Assembly: GCA_038496675.1 (NCBI GenBank)
Contig: CM076668.1
Span: forward strand, 2,903,182-2,967,181
DNA from: Rachycentron canadum
Lineage: Eukaryota; Chordata; Actinopteri; Carangiformes; Rachycentridae
Reading direction: 5' to 3'
DNA length: 64,000 nt
The notes beneath the pieces were generated by a model that ran no database searches, had not been told where the DNA came from, and was given only the letters and a program-made list of their open reading frames with translations. Below, one piece after another: positions 1-11,113 of the stretch; position 1 is the stretch's first letter; every line of letters begins with the position of its first letter. Made by a program: the position numbers and the translations under genes.

Positions 1-789
1 TTTCATCATAACTTCCCCACCTTAAATGAAGAGCATTGTACTGTTGCTAATCTAAGCTTTTCTATTGGAGCCATGTGGGACTGTCTCCCAGGCAGTGGAT
101 GAGAGTTGCAAACAAAAGCTAAGGTATGTACATTCATTTCAAAATCAAATCCGGTGTATTCTCAAAGGTCTTTGAATTTGTCACTAGGTCTTGTTTGGTG
201 TGTTTTCCTTTCTCTTCTCTTTTTGGCTGAAACCGGATGTCTGCCTTTCAATCCGAGAAATTGGGCTTTGAGTTGTACTAAAGCAGATGACTTGATAGTC
301 GTAACAATTCTGAAGGTGAAATCCAAAACAAACATAAACATGAATCCAGGCTGCACTAAAAGTTGCAGCTAATAAATAATACAGGAGGAGAAAGATGATT
401 TCCATCCAGCCCTGGTACTGTTCTCAACAACAAAAAAAAAAAAAATAGCACAAAGAAACAGATGGTATGTTTGCTCCCTAAACCCCCCAAGGATATGAGG
501 TGTAGAGATTGCTGTTTTCGTACATTAGTTGAAGAGTATGGATTGTACAAGTCAGTCTGATGATCTTTCAAAGTGGGCTACCTTACCTTTTTTAATTCAA
601 AATCTCCAATTTATCATGTTCAAAAAGCAACTTGTCGAACTGAAAAAGCAGCAAGCAGATGCAAAATTTTATATGTGGCCATGATTCAGGCCCAAACATA
701 AAGCTATGGTATTTATCTTCTTCTCAAAGTAGTGAAGTTCAAGATTTGGTTAAGTACAGCCTAGCTAGGACTGGCATTTCTCTATAGCC
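1..789. other. No gene recognised
   Basis: AT-rich unassigned DNA. Short open frames overlap on both strands with no domain or splice context. A short poly-A run lies near 430. I see nothing else to annotate. Confidence 0.6.
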
Positions 790-1247
790 TTAAAGGTCCT
801 GTATTGTAAAAAGTAAGATTTCCATGTTTTCCTCTTTTTTGTGATTAAAAAGCAGGTCTAGGTTTGATATTAATACTGTGAAAGTATCAAAGGTCCCAGT
901 CCACAGAAAAATGAACACAGCCTGTGTTCAGAAACTGAGCCTTAAAACCAGCCGTCAGGACGTCTGTAACTTTGTGATGTCAGAACAAAGCGGTCAAGCC
1001 CCGCCCACCTGGACCCACCATCCAACCTTGCAGGATAAGGTTCTGCTGCTGTATTTTTATTTGATCACAGGAAAAGACTCTCTTCTGATTGGTTCACTGT
1101 CTTGTTGTTATGAGAGCTCTAAAGAGAAGCCTGAGAGAGGAGATGTTAAGATGTTTTTCATACTAAAAACCCCAAATATATAAATATATATTACAGATAT
1201 CAACACTTCAAATAAAACACAGAAGGTGTCAAATATGGGACCTTTAA
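790..1247 (+). mobile_element. TTAA-flanked non-autonomous DNA element, copy 1
   Basis: The segment begins TTAAAGGTCC and ends GGACCTTTAA, so about 10 bp of terminal inverted repeat lie inside or include TTAA at both ends. It closely resembles an abundant teleost interspersed repeat with AAGGTCCCATAT termini. The interior contains a diagnostic stretch (about 875-985) that recurs in opposite orientation at 56.45-56.55 kb. The open frame across 878-1183 is a by-product of that repeat and not a gene. It encodes no transposase, so it would have moved using an enzyme supplied elsewhere. The TTAA ends are compatible with a piggyBac-like mechanism, but that is inference. Confidence 0.7.
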
Positions 1248-1789
1248 TCTGAGGGGTGTGATGACTTTCTGCAGTGGCAGTTTTAGTCTAATTAGATTGC
1301 ATTCTGGCCTTCAGTTTTAAAGCTTTGGGCTCTGTCATTCAGAGTCATAAACATACTGTACATAGCTCCCAAAAGGTTTTCTTCTGTTCTCTTGTAATAA
1401 CTGTTTGCATCTCCCTTAGCAATGGGAAAATCATGGGCAACAATTTCAGATAAGATGTGATATATGCGACAGAATTGAGGGATGAGAGATGTTACTGCTC
1501 ATTACTCCCCCTAAAAGGACAAGCAGCAGCTGGATATTCCCGTCTGTGGCTCTTTCTAAGCCTGTTAATATACTGTATGCATGTGGTTGTATGTGATCTA
1601 TGAGTATTAAGACAAAATCATGAACCCTGTGGTTCTGGCAGTTATGGCAGCTGTGTTAGGAACTGCTTCGCCACAACCATCTAAGTCCACCGCAAACACA
1701 AATCCCCTGCATGTAGTCAGGTTTAAAACCATTAAAAACTTAAATGTCACAGCCATCATCATAACAACCAGACTACAGCAATCACAACC

Positions 1790-1790
<1 letters not shown>
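1248..1790. other. No gene recognised
   Basis: Unassigned AT-rich sequence between the TTAA-flanked element and the CAG tract. No exon-like or repeat-like segment could be recognised. Confidence 0.5.

Positions 1791-1862
<72 letters not shown>
1791..1862 (+). repeat. (CAG)24 trinucleotide microsatellite
   Basis: A pure run of 24 CAG units, flanked by an imperfect ...CAATCACAACCA lead-in. Open frames on either strand turn it into polyGln (plus) or polyCys (minus). Neither frame has a recognisable flanking domain, so it is annotated as a repeat and not as coding sequence. Confidence 0.95.
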
Positions 1863-1863
<1 letters not shown>

Positions 1864-1900
1864 CTCTCATATACATACAGCAGAGAAGCAGGCTAGCTAC

Positions 1901-2003
1901 CATCCATCCATCCATCCATCATCCACACTGCTTATCCACGCAGGGTGGCAAAGCCAATCCCATCTGACGTTGGGCACATCCTGGACAGGTCACCGGTCAG
2001 GCT
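1901..2003 (-). repeat. Fish GGCGGCACGGTGG-type repeat, 3' fragment, reversed
   Basis: The segment begins with a CATC microsatellite and continues through a CTGCTTATCCACGCAGGGT-like piece to CCTGGACAGGTCACCGGTC. This is the reverse complement of the tail (CCTGTCCAGG...GGATAAG...ATGGATGG) of the repeat that lies in forward orientation at 2097-2402. Only the 3' end is present. Confidence 0.7.
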
Positions 2004-2096
2004 ATCTCCCTCATTAGTTATTTCAATTATCAATTCTGTTCAAAGGGGCTTGATTGACAGTTTCAATGTCAAAGCAAATGTGAAATAAAAACAACA

Positions 2097-2402
2097 GGGC
2101 GACACGGTGGTTCAGTGGTTAGCACTGTTGCCTAGAAGGTTCTGGGTTCAAACACGGGCCTGGAGCCTTTTATGTTCTCACTATGGGTTCCCTCTGGGTG
2201 CTCCAGCTTCCTCCCACAGTCCAAAGACAATTAATGTGGGTTAATCGGTGAGTTTAAATTTCCCATTGTTGTGAGTGTGAGCACGAATGGTTGTATGGTT
2301 GTATATGTCGGCCTTGTGATAGACTGGCAACCTGTCCAGGGTATACCCCTCTCTTGCCCCTCTGAGACCCAGATGGATAAGGGGTATAGATGATGGATGG
2401 AT
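2097..2402 (+). repeat. Fish GGCGGCACGGTGG...ATGGATGG interspersed repeat, near full length
   Basis: Starts GGGCGACACGGTGGTTCAGT and carries GTTAGCACTGTTGCCT, GGTTCTGGGTTCAAAC, CTTCCTCCCACAGTCCAAAG, TGATAGACTGGCAACCTG and a terminal GATGGATGGAT run. These are the landmarks, in order, of a short interspersed repeat very common in teleosts. The GGGTTCAAAC stretch is tRNA B-box-like. I do not assign it to a named class. It faces a reversed fragment at 1901-2003, so the two form a loose inverted pair. Confidence 0.8.
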
Positions 2403-2758
2403 ATACAAAAGGAGAAAAAGAACCACAACCTTATTTTTACTATACACAGATAAGCAAAACTTTACCTTAAATAATAACAATGTGGATTGCAGTTAATTAA
2501 AGGTATTTGTTCTATTCAGAGATGAGCACTGCGCAGGAATACACAGGCGGGTTGGAATTGGGATTTTCATTCTCACTGCATTTGCACATCGCTGTAAGTT
2601 TTTTTTTTTTTTTTTTGTTTTTTTGTTCTTAACCATGTTTTCAGAGTCTTTTTCCTGAGAAGTTATAATGCATGGGTTGTGTTTGTCCCTGATGTCTCGG
2701 TGCAGTTGGCAGCTGTTTAGAAAGGGCAGCTCAGTTTCGACCCCAGCAGTGCACAGAC

Positions 2759-2903
2759 CTTGTTCCTCTGCCTGAGCCAGGTCTGCCTGCGAGGCAGCCC
2801 CTCTCTCTGCAGCGAGGCTGTGCTCACTGAGCCCCTTCACGGTCAAGGCCTTCCTTAATTCTGGATCGGTCACAGTGCTCAGTGGAATCTGCCACTGAAA
2901 ATC
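2759..2903 (-). other. Candidate internal exon, unidentified (weak)
   Basis: On the minus strand a plausible 3' splice site (branch-like ACTAAAT, then GCTGTTTTTCAG) immediately precedes an open segment of about 48 codons reading DFQWQIPLSTVTDPELRKAL and onward through an Ala/Glu/Gln-rich stretch. A possible donor, AAG|GTCTGT, follows at 2758-2757 but is weak. The frame stays open for another 85 codons or so, and that part becomes lysine-rich where it crosses a poly-T tract. I do not recognise the peptide. A decayed LINE on the same strand lies just upstream, so this may be chance or an older pseudo-exon. It is recorded because the acceptor and the composition of the reading frame look better than for other open frames here. 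Confidence 0.2.
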
Positions 2904-2994
2904 CTGAAAAACAGCTCTCTTGATTTAGTCTAATGGGGTTTCTGTTTCTGCTCATGTTTGTGAGCCCGCAAACAGAAACCCCACTGGGTAAGGG

Positions 2995-3800
2995 TCTCTA
3001 TGTACGTCACGGAAAATGTCAGGGTCACTTTCTGTGTGGGGGGATGTTTGTCCTTTTAAAGTCTTGGTTGGTGAGTGGACCCCAGACCTTGCAACCATGT
3101 AGGGAAAATAGGTTCTATGACAAGGTCGAGTATTTTAAAACCAGATTTGATATGGCATGAAAAGTTCTCACCTTGTCTTGAGTCATTCTCAGCTTTGTCA
3201 AAGTAGGACTAGTTCATTTTTTTGTTTTTTTTTGCAAATTTCAGTGCAAAGAATTTATATTTGTGGTTTTGGGGGCTCGGCCTTGGTTAGACTGACTCAT
3301 CAGGGTCCAGGTCTGGGAGAAATGGTGCAGAAGATGAAGGCCATGTTGTGACCAAAAAGCGTGATATCATCTGCAAACATTAGAAATTTGATTTGAGTGT
3401 CTCCTCTGCTGATGTGATGTGCTACAGACTGTTCCTGACGGTCTTGATGCACTTGTTTGTACATAGACTTAATAATGTCATAGTGTACCTCCCCACCCCT
3501 CCCACCCATCCCAGCTTTCTAATGGTGAATATAGCAGACCCCTTGCTTTTCTGTGGTTTTCATTCAGGGTGCTGAGGGTGAGGATACAATTGGTTTTACG
3601 ATGGTTTGGGATTTTGTGATTTGCTCAGGATGTAATTTAGATTTTTTTTGTAGGAGTCTGTGGTTCATGATCATAGAGATGTTTCTCCTAAGGTTGCTGT
3701 TGACACAGACCCCAACTTTTTTCATGCGTTATCACTCCTTGGTTCCTAATCCTAACAACATTAAATCATTTCTTTCAGGATGCTGTCAGCGCCACCTCGG
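2995..3800 (-). pseudogene. Decayed non-LTR retrotransposon (LINE) reverse transcriptase
   Basis: Reading the minus strand from about 3790 to 3000 gives, in order and in shifting frames: ILKEMI near 3770; GVCVNSNLRRNISMIMNHRL at about 3714-3655; YDIIKSMYK at about 3482-3456; the reverse-transcriptase catalytic motif FADD with context KFLMFADDITLFG at about 3386-3348; and a C-terminal LHGCKVWGPLTNQDFK block at about 3100-3060. This order fits fish LINE ORF2 proteins, in which a CVNGNLRRN-type block, an IIKSMY block, the [FY]ADD box and an EVWGPL block follow one another. Several segments are deleted and the frame is broken many times, so no active enzyme can be made. The clade (L1/Tx1 or I/Nimb-like) is uncertain. 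Confidence 0.75.
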
Positions 3801-4195
3801 CCTTCCTGGTTTCCAATGACTTTATTTTTTATTATTTTATTATTATTTTTTTATTATTTTTGTGTTGAGACTGCAGTCGGTTTTTGATGGTTGACTCAAT
3901 GTTTTGTACTTTTCTTCTGTATGGTTATTCTTTCTAATTTTGGTTTCACAACTTTTGAAGATTGTTTTCAGTTTTTTTTTTTTTTTTTTTTTTACTCTAA
4001 CTGCCAAACCATTTATCATTGTTGTCAGATTTTTTAAGGCCTTTAGGTTTGATAAAGAGGCTGAAAGGTCAAATATGTAATCTAGGTTTTTTACTGCCCT
4101 GTTAACGTCTCCACTGTTACACTGACAGACCAGTGACCGGTTTATATAGATACTGAATGATATGAATAAAATCACTCTATCACTGTGACATCAAA
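3801..4195. other. AT-rich stretch with poly-T tract, no gene
   Basis: Contains a TTATTATTTTTTATT-like run (about 3822-3860) and a 24-base poly-T near 3970. On the minus strand the latter would be an A-rich tail or internal A-run. No gene recognised. Confidence 0.5.
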
Positions 4196-7100
4196 ACATT
4201 AATACAATGATGCCGTGTGATGTAGTCCGATAAAGAGTTGTCATTAACCTGCATGTCTAATTTGTTGCTCCTCTGTTACTGGTGTATGAGTGAGTCACTG
4301 TGACACACACCCATCAATAATGTTGTGTTCATTTGTCAGTTTCGGACTGTGACTCTCTGTCTGCATGCATTTTTAAAGGACTGTGTGAAAAGCAGCCGTC
4401 AGTATCGTTGATTGGTACTGGTATAAATCTGTGTTGGAAAGCGCTGACTCAGCCACTTCCAAGAAACATCCCGACAAGCTGACCTTCAGCTCTTTAATTA
4501 TTTCCTAACCTCGTTGCTATCAGGTACCTCTGAAGTGACTACAGAGGCTCAGGAAGCTGGAGGTGCGGTAAACCAGTGTAGTGCTATTTAAGTGCCAGGG
4601 CACAACCATGACCAGTTAAGTTGTGGCTCATTTTAAAAGTTATGTAACCACTTTTTGGACAGCGGCTTGTTCATATACAGTCAGTCAACTCTCATCACAC
4701 GATCAGATGAACATTTTCAGCACATCAGACACATCCAGCTCACTAACAGCAGTTTGTGTTTTGAATGAGTTCTTGTTCTTACTTGTGTCGAGCGAATGAA
4801 GCTGTATGGGAAACATCCAATCGGGGGGGGGGGAAGGGGCAGTGCAGGCAAAGGTCGAGCAAAGCTAACCGGCTAGGCTATGAAAACGTAGCTAAGCTTA
4901 GAGGCTAGAGTATAAAAGAATAGCTAAGATAACAAGCTGGGTTGTGAAAATGTATCGAAGCTATCTTACATCTCCTGCAGCTCTGTGGAAGCAGCACAAG
5001 CTGTCAAAGAGTAACACACCGACTTAATCATGTTTCTGTGTAAAAGCACCACAAATGAAGAAACTGTCAGATGAGTGAAGGGTGAATGAAAGGATGTTTT
5101 CCTTCTCTCCTGCATGATTGAAATCAACCAATGCACCTTAAATTCCAGTGCGACGGCTTTGACTGTTTCTTTTGTTTTTAGCCCTCCTGCGTGATATGCG
5201 CTTTAGCAAAGAGTCAAAGCTCAGGTGCTCAAAAATGATTCTTTTTAAACACTTTGCTCGCATGAGCTGTAGATAATCTATTTCATCTCTTGGAGAAAAT
5301 AAAGAGGTGCAGTGTTGCTCCGGCAGCACTTCACTGATGCATAAAACACTGCAGCGATGTGACACTTTGCACTGATTCATCCTTGATAAAGATGCTCTCA
5401 AGGCTCATGCCACTCTAAGAATAAGATAATATCTGACTGATTGTGATGATGGACTGCCATTTAAAAAAAAAACAAACAAAAAAAAAAACACATTTGCATT
5501 TGCCTCCTATGGCTCTGATATAGAAGCAGAATAAAAGAAGGATATTTGTGCAGGCTGTGATTATAAGACCATTGTCAGGCATGACCATAATGACAATCTA
5601 AACTATAACCGACACTTTTTTATGAAGCTCCGTGACTGATACTATTCTTGCCATCGGCTGATGACAAGTAAACACGTCTGCGCCTCAGCTCGGATGGACT
5701 GATGAACTGAGCAAATATATAATTTCAAAAGATAATAAGCAACCTTGTTTTTACACGTTAATCAGGTCACATCAGTCTTATTTATTCCAATATCACAAAT
5801 GACTAATTTGCCCTCCAACCGTATAGACCCTCGACTCAGATAACTCTTCCAAAACACTTAAATGCTTGTGGTCTCTGGACTTCTCAAGCATCTAAAACAG
5901 CTGCTGAGCCCATCCTGGTTTGAAAACCTGGTTGTGTTGCTGTTGTCTGGAGGGACGGATGCTGAGGCCTATGGAAACGGGTCCAATCAGCCCGTACGGC
6001 CGGTGGTGAACGCATCATGGACAGGGGAACGCGAACATTACTGACCTTGTTGTCTTCGCTAGCAGCTGTTGTCCAGTCAAATTCAGCATTTTCACGCTAC
6101 AACTGTCTTTATTCTTTCTGACGAGTGAACCACAGAGTGGACAGTCTGCCTCCTGTTGGCGCCGGCTCGTGCACGCTCGGCGTAAGCGAACGGCCGCGTG
6201 TGGATGCGTGTTCAGCTATGATCGTTTCTGACAGTTGTCTGGACAGAGGCAGTTGTATTCGTTTGACATGTCCCAAAACAAAAAAATGTTAACTCTCTTA
6301 AGCCCACGGGAGCGTCAACGTTTCCAATTAGCACATTATTGCTTCACGGATGGTCTGAGCTTGAGACACGCTGTTTCTTTCTCCTCAAGCCGGAGTATCG
6401 GCTCTTTCTAACAAGCCCCATGTTTCTCATGAACAGAGTTTAGTAGCATTTGGATCAGTCTGACCCTTCGACTGAAGCATCGCTGCTTTACTTCTGTGCA
6501 ATTGCGATCGATTCTCATCTTCTCTCATCTTTGCTCGTGACGTCTCCACATCGGACACTCCTATTGGCTCCGGTGGGTGATGTCACAGCCAATCAGAGTG
6601 TCTCCTTCAGAGGCCTAGCTGTCAGCTGCTTGTGTAGCCAAAGTCAGTGGGATCAATTCTGTATTTTTCTGATCTCAGAGTGAGGAGAAGCTGCTCTGAG
6701 TTTATTGTAATGACAGAATAAAGACAGAGAGACATGGACAATAAGAGATTTAGAGCCTTGGAGGCTTTGGAGCTGATTTTTCATCATTGCTGATACAACA
6801 CAGAAAGTTACACACATCTAACTTTATGTGTTGAACTTTTCTTTTATTATGGTTTATTAAAGCTTTTTCCTTTAAAATAATTCAATGCCTGAGTCAGTTT
6901 CTTTTTGTTTTATGAGCTATTATCCCCGACTGACATATATTTAGTGACATATATGCTTAGCTGAGGTTGATTCTGAATAAGTGGAGACTTGGTGACATTT
7001 TCAAAAATGACAATTTTCTCAGGAAAAACACAAAGGCATGAAAAAATAGAAAAGCTTTAATGTGGGTCAAATTAGCCTATAAAATCATGGAGCAGGATGG

Positions 7101-7264
7101 TGCTAATGTTGGCCCCGTCTCACCATCCTGTTCTGAAGAACCTGCTGGATGAGGAGTGACGCCAACACGAGCACAATCAGCTGCCACCTGATAACCTGGA
7201 TGTACCGGTCTTCCAGCTTTAGTTAAAGCATTTGAAGGTGTCCGACTGCTTTACTCTGGTTTTT
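4196..7264. other. Unassigned 3-kb stretch, no gene recognised
   Basis: Contains a 9-base poly-G run near 4826, GCTAAC/GCTAGC-rich words around 4865-4960 and an A-rich tract at 5463-5490. The section 6100-6250 is locally richer in CpG (GGCCGCGTGTGGATGCG), but too short to call an island. Open frames up to about 87 codons show no recognisable domain. Confidence 0.5.
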
Positions 7265-7558
7265 CAGAATCAGAATCATAATACTTTATTAACCCACAGG
7301 GGAAATCTGTTTTGCTACAGGTGCTCCAACAAATAGATATAGAAATATAACAAGAAATATGTACAGACTTAAGAGTTACAATATAGATAGACTGTAAAAA
7401 AATAAATAAAATAAAATAAAAGTGTGAATGGGCTATAAGACAGTCAAGATTAAGTGGCAATATCAAACTATAAATAGTGCAGTGTATACAGATGAGTTTG
7501 AAGTTATGTATGGTGCAGCAGTGATGCAGTGAGTATTGCACAGTTATTATTATTCATT
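7265..7558 (-). repeat. Fish interspersed repeat, AATCAGAATCATAATACTTTATT type
   Basis: Begins CAGAATCAGAATCATAATAC, followed by TTTATTAACCCACAGGGGAA, then an AATAAATAAAATAAAA run and GTGCAGTGTATACAGATGAG. This wording is typical of a dispersed fish repeat that usually reads as the complement of a retroelement 3' tail ('...TTCCCC...AATAAAGTATTATGATTCTG'). The strand given is that inferred tail orientation. The specific family is not assigned. Confidence 0.5.
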
Positions 7559-7910
7559 CACAGTCGTATGAAACACATTGTTCTCTAATCCCCTTCTTTG
7601 TTCTCATGAGAACTACCTCATCCGTGCAGACTTTTCCGTGCTTCGTGAAGCTTGGATGTGATGATCGACCTCTTACGGTGATGCAACAGTGTGCGAGGTC
7701 CAGTCAAGCCTGCAGCATCAGGAAGTGAAGACACATACAGTCACACAGAAATGACACGAAGACGTTCTCATAAAGCTCGTCAGTCTCATTTCTCTCATTC
7801 TGAACTACCTAGCAGGTTGCAAACCATTTAAGAGCTGGTGACCAGCGGTGGTCCTAAACTCTGGGGGGGTGGAGGGGAGCAGGCAAAGAAACCAGTGCAG
7901 TGTTTCCTAT
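7559..7910. other. No gene recognised
   Basis: Unassigned sequence between two repeats. A short poly-G run lies at about 7863. Confidence 0.5.
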
Positions 7911-8175
7911 CTTCTCCACGTGCCTGTGCGGGCCCCCTCCGGCTTCTCCGGCTTCCTCCCACAGTCCAAAGACATGCTGTAGGGCAATTAGTGCATCTAT
8001 ATTGCCCGTAGGTGTGTGTGTGTGTGTGTGTGTTGTTTGTCTCTGTGTGTCAACCCTGTGATAGACTGGGCCCGTGTCCTGGGTGTACCCCGCCCTCGCC
8101 CAGTGTCAGCTGGAATCGGCTCCAGCCCCTCGTGCGACCCTGTAATAATAAAGGGGTAGATAATAGATGGATGGA
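7911..8175 (+). repeat. Fish GGCGGCACGGTGG-type repeat, 5'-truncated, with internal (TG)n
   Basis: Begins in the middle of the family with CTTCTCCACGTGCCTGTGCG and runs through CCGGCTTCCTCCCACAGTCC, a (TG) run at about 8012-8033 that has expanded from the family's TAGGTGTGAATGTGAG section, TGATAGACTGGGCCCGTGTC, TGTACCCCGCCCTCGCC and a terminal TAGATGGATGGA. The 5' head is missing. Confidence 0.75.
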
Positions 8176-9228
8176 GGCAAAAAGTAGATGCTAGCTAAAG
8201 CTCAGGGGCCCCACTTAGAGAAGATTCTGGGGCAGTGTATAGTGTCTTAAAAGGAGGATTAAGGGAGTTGATAGTTGTCATCAGGGGGCCGATTTTCCTC
8301 CCTGGGGTCCCCAAACATTTGCCTGGTTGTCTGTCCTCCCTCCGCTGGCGACATTGATGGAAAACGCAGATCAGAGAGTAAATGGATTTTCTGTATGAGA
8401 ACACTCCAAAGGTTTTCTCCAGCTACTGATTAATACTGATGGCTTTAGTTTTTCCTTGCGTGTATGTTCCTGAGTTCAAACAGAGTTCAAGGCTTGTATT
8501 CGGCGATGGATGCAAACATACACATGCATTAAATTCATTTTAAATGAGCCGGGCCTGTGCAGTTTGACTTGATCCTGACTTGCTCTGAAGTCACGTAAAA
8601 AGACAAAAAAAGAGATAAACTGATGAGATCGAGGCAATTGTTTTGGAACCAAATGCCACAGCTGTGACTTTAAAACCTCAGGGCATGATGGGAAATGTCT
8701 GGCTCTCCCCTGATTGGAAGTTGGATCAACAACATGATGCTGTATAGAAGTGCTGTGTGGTTGATGTTGACTCTTATCAGTCTCTGTGTTTTGTGACTAT
8801 CAAGTTTTGTTTTTTTTTTCAGATTTCTGTCGTTTGACAGTGACAGCCCCACCATTCAGGTTTAGGCAGATGATTTAAAAGTTTTTATAATTAATTCTAA
8901 TACTTGAGTGATATGGATATATAAGTTGAACCATCACTGTCGTCTTGATCACAGATCACCTACATCGTGCTATAATAGTCTCCCCTGCCCTTCAGAACAT
9001 CATGGAAGTGATTAGACACAAGCTGAATACTGTACATTGGTCAGACACTTCATGAAAGTGGGATTTCTCAGCCTTAAAAAGCAGACAGGAACAGAGGCAG
9101 GTAATTAGCTCATATTTTCATCTGTGCTCCACTCATATGTTCTGTAAATGCAGGAAAACATTAGAAACAAGCTTTGGCCATATTCCTGACACTTCTTTGA
9201 AAAACCACAAGAGAGGAGGAAGAGGAAG

Positions 9229-9230
<2 letters not shown>
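8176..9230. other. No gene recognised
   Basis: Unassigned. The words AGGGGCCCCACTTAG (8203 on) and CAGGGGGCCG (8282) are similar to words at 49.38-49.50 kb and may be decayed remnants of the same repeat, but I could not delimit it. Confidence 0.45.
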
Positions 9231-9277
<47 letters not shown>

Positions 9278-9295
9278 TGGGGGGGGGGGGGGGGG
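9231..9295 (+). repeat. Compound microsatellite (GT)n-(G)n
   Basis: About 22 GT units followed by TTGTG and a 17-base G run. The same (GT)n(G)n compound structure recurs at 11.04-11.23 kb around the assembly gap. Confidence 0.95.
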
Positions 9296-9469
9296 CTTTG
9301 CGCTTTAATAGCAAACAGGTTTTGCATTAAAGAGCAAAAAGCCTGTTTCTGGCCATGCTATGGTCAGAGGATCAGAGGGGTCTGGTGGTCCTGAGATCTA
9401 TGATGGGGTGAAACCATGGAGGGAGGCTTTTGAGGTTTCAGGTATAGGGATGATGATGTGGTCTTGTTT

Positions 9470-9850
9470 CTTTGATGTCTGTAGGAATCGGGCAGCAGCA
9501 TTTTCTAAACTGGAGGTGGTGCCCTGAGTATGACTCTCTCTAGAGAGAGGGTGGGTGATGAGATGGTTTAAAGTTGGACCTGCCTATTGAAGCTTAGATC
9601 CCACTTAAATACTACCCACTTTTTTATATAGTTGTCAAATGTTGTGAAGAGACAAAGAGTAAAATCTCAGTCTTGGGCTCATTTAACTGAGGGAAATTGT
9701 GAGTCTCTGATATATTGGAGACAGTTTCGTAGCCTTATTACATTGGCCTGATTTAGGGAATAGAGGTGAAGATAGATAAGAGCATCATCTGCGTAGCAGT
9801 GAAAAGAGATGTTATGGATTTGGATGAGTCTCCCCAGTGTCGAGCAGGTA
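9470..9850 (-). pseudogene. LINE (L2/Rex1-like) reverse transcriptase remnant
   Basis: The minus strand at about 9846-9680 reads TLGRLIQIHNISFHCYADD and then ALIYLHL, which matches the catalytic block (FHCYADDTQLYL-like) of L2/Rex1-type fish LINEs; the YADD box is at 9795-9784. About 280 bp further on (near 9525-9490) the same strand reads SSLENAAARFL, equivalent to the LVQNAAARLL block near the end of these reverse transcriptases. The spacing is shorter than expected, so an internal deletion is likely. The remnant is short, frameshifted and inactive. The clade is inferred from the two motifs alone. Confidence 0.7.
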
Positions 9851-10824
9851 AAGAAAGAAAAGAAACCATAAAACAGCAGTTTTATCATTTCAGTATTATG
9901 AAAATATTGCACAAATTGTTATATTTAATATTAGCAAATATTAGCTAAAGCCTATTGCTTACCTCAATAAATTTTGTTATGTCCTTCCATTTGATCCCTC
10001 CTTACTAAATGAATGTTTGACCACTGTGTGGATTTTTGGCTCCAGTACAAAACCTGGATTCAAGAGCACAAAGACTTTAACTTATCCTCCACTTCCTAGT
10101 GTGACAGGTGCTTATTCGGGTTACTACAAAATGCGTCATCGCCTGGAAAATTCCATAACAACTGTCCCATTTCATCGCAAATCTATGTTAGATTCACTTT
10201 ACACAGTGACCTACTTACAGTGTTCATCTGTTGTGTATGTGAGTCCAGCTCTGCAGCAGTAAAACACTGAAATTAGTTGCCATGAGCTCATTGTTCAACA
10301 AAATCTGTTAAATTCACAGCCGCTGTGATCTGTCACGACCTTGCCTCTTCATATTTAAATAAATATAAAGTGTCTACAGGAAGCAATTCAGGTCCAAAGG
10401 GCTGTGAAACCATATTGTTTTGGAGGAAACTTGACAGTTACAGCGTCAGTGTCTCGCCCTCACTCAGTAATGATCTTACATCATCTGTTCAGCGCTTTTC
10501 TCAGCCAACACGGACAGGAGCTAAACTAACTTTGAATTCTTAATGAGGAAGAACAGCTCACGGATTTAACACCTGAAAAAAAAAAAAAAAAAGCATTCAT
10601 CTATCTGACAGCCAGAGGACCTTGGCACCCTTCTTTTATCATCACAGTCAGTGATTCGGCCCTGCAGGTCTGCAGGTAACAAGGCCACGCTCTGTCAGTC
10701 TCTGATCGAGAGGTCACCATTTATACGGCCAGGCCTGCCAGGCAGCTCCACTGACAGACACACAGCTTGCTGTTTTGGTCTCAATAATTCAGATGGATTT
10801 GCCCTAGAGTACATCTACACTGCG
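9851..10824. other. No gene recognised
   Basis: Unassigned. Contains an 18-base poly-A run near 10575-10592. Open frames are short and show no domain. Confidence 0.5.
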
Positions 10825-10845
10825 CACACACACACACACACACAA
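10825..10845 (+). repeat. (CA)n microsatellite
   Basis: Short CA run interrupted by AAAC at its 3' side. Confidence 0.85.
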
Positions 10846-11041
10846 ACACGCACTCTCAGCCTCTCTCAAGGTTCCAATATATCCCCATGCTTTTCACTCT
10901 GCATGTGATGTGGAATGATTACAGCAGCACTCTGCCTTCTATGAAATTGTGGTTTTGCATTGCAAATACGAGTAAGATCTCATGTGCTAAGTGTCTGTGC
11001 TCGCAGTGGCAGGAACCAAGCAATCTATTTTCATCAGCGTG

Positions 11042-11043
<2 letters not shown>

Positions 11044-11108
<65 letters not shown>

Positions 11109-11113
11109 GGGGG
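11044..11113 (+). repeat. (GT)31-(G)8 compound microsatellite, left of gap
   Basis: About 62 bases of GT followed by eight G, running directly into adapter-like sequence and then the run of N. The same compound motif restarts on the other side of the gap. Confidence 0.95.

Noticed and set aside
878..1183. 101-codon frame resembling a frame at 56356-56631
   Set aside because: The similarity is real, but it reflects two copies of a non-autonomous transposable element and not a shared protein family.
1620..1967. PolyGln protein
   Set aside because: The polyGln comes from a pure CAG microsatellite, and the C-terminus runs into a reversed fish repeat.
8203..8330. AGGGGCCCC words shared with 49.38-49.50 kb
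   Set aside because: Too short and too diverged to define as a repeat from these two instances.
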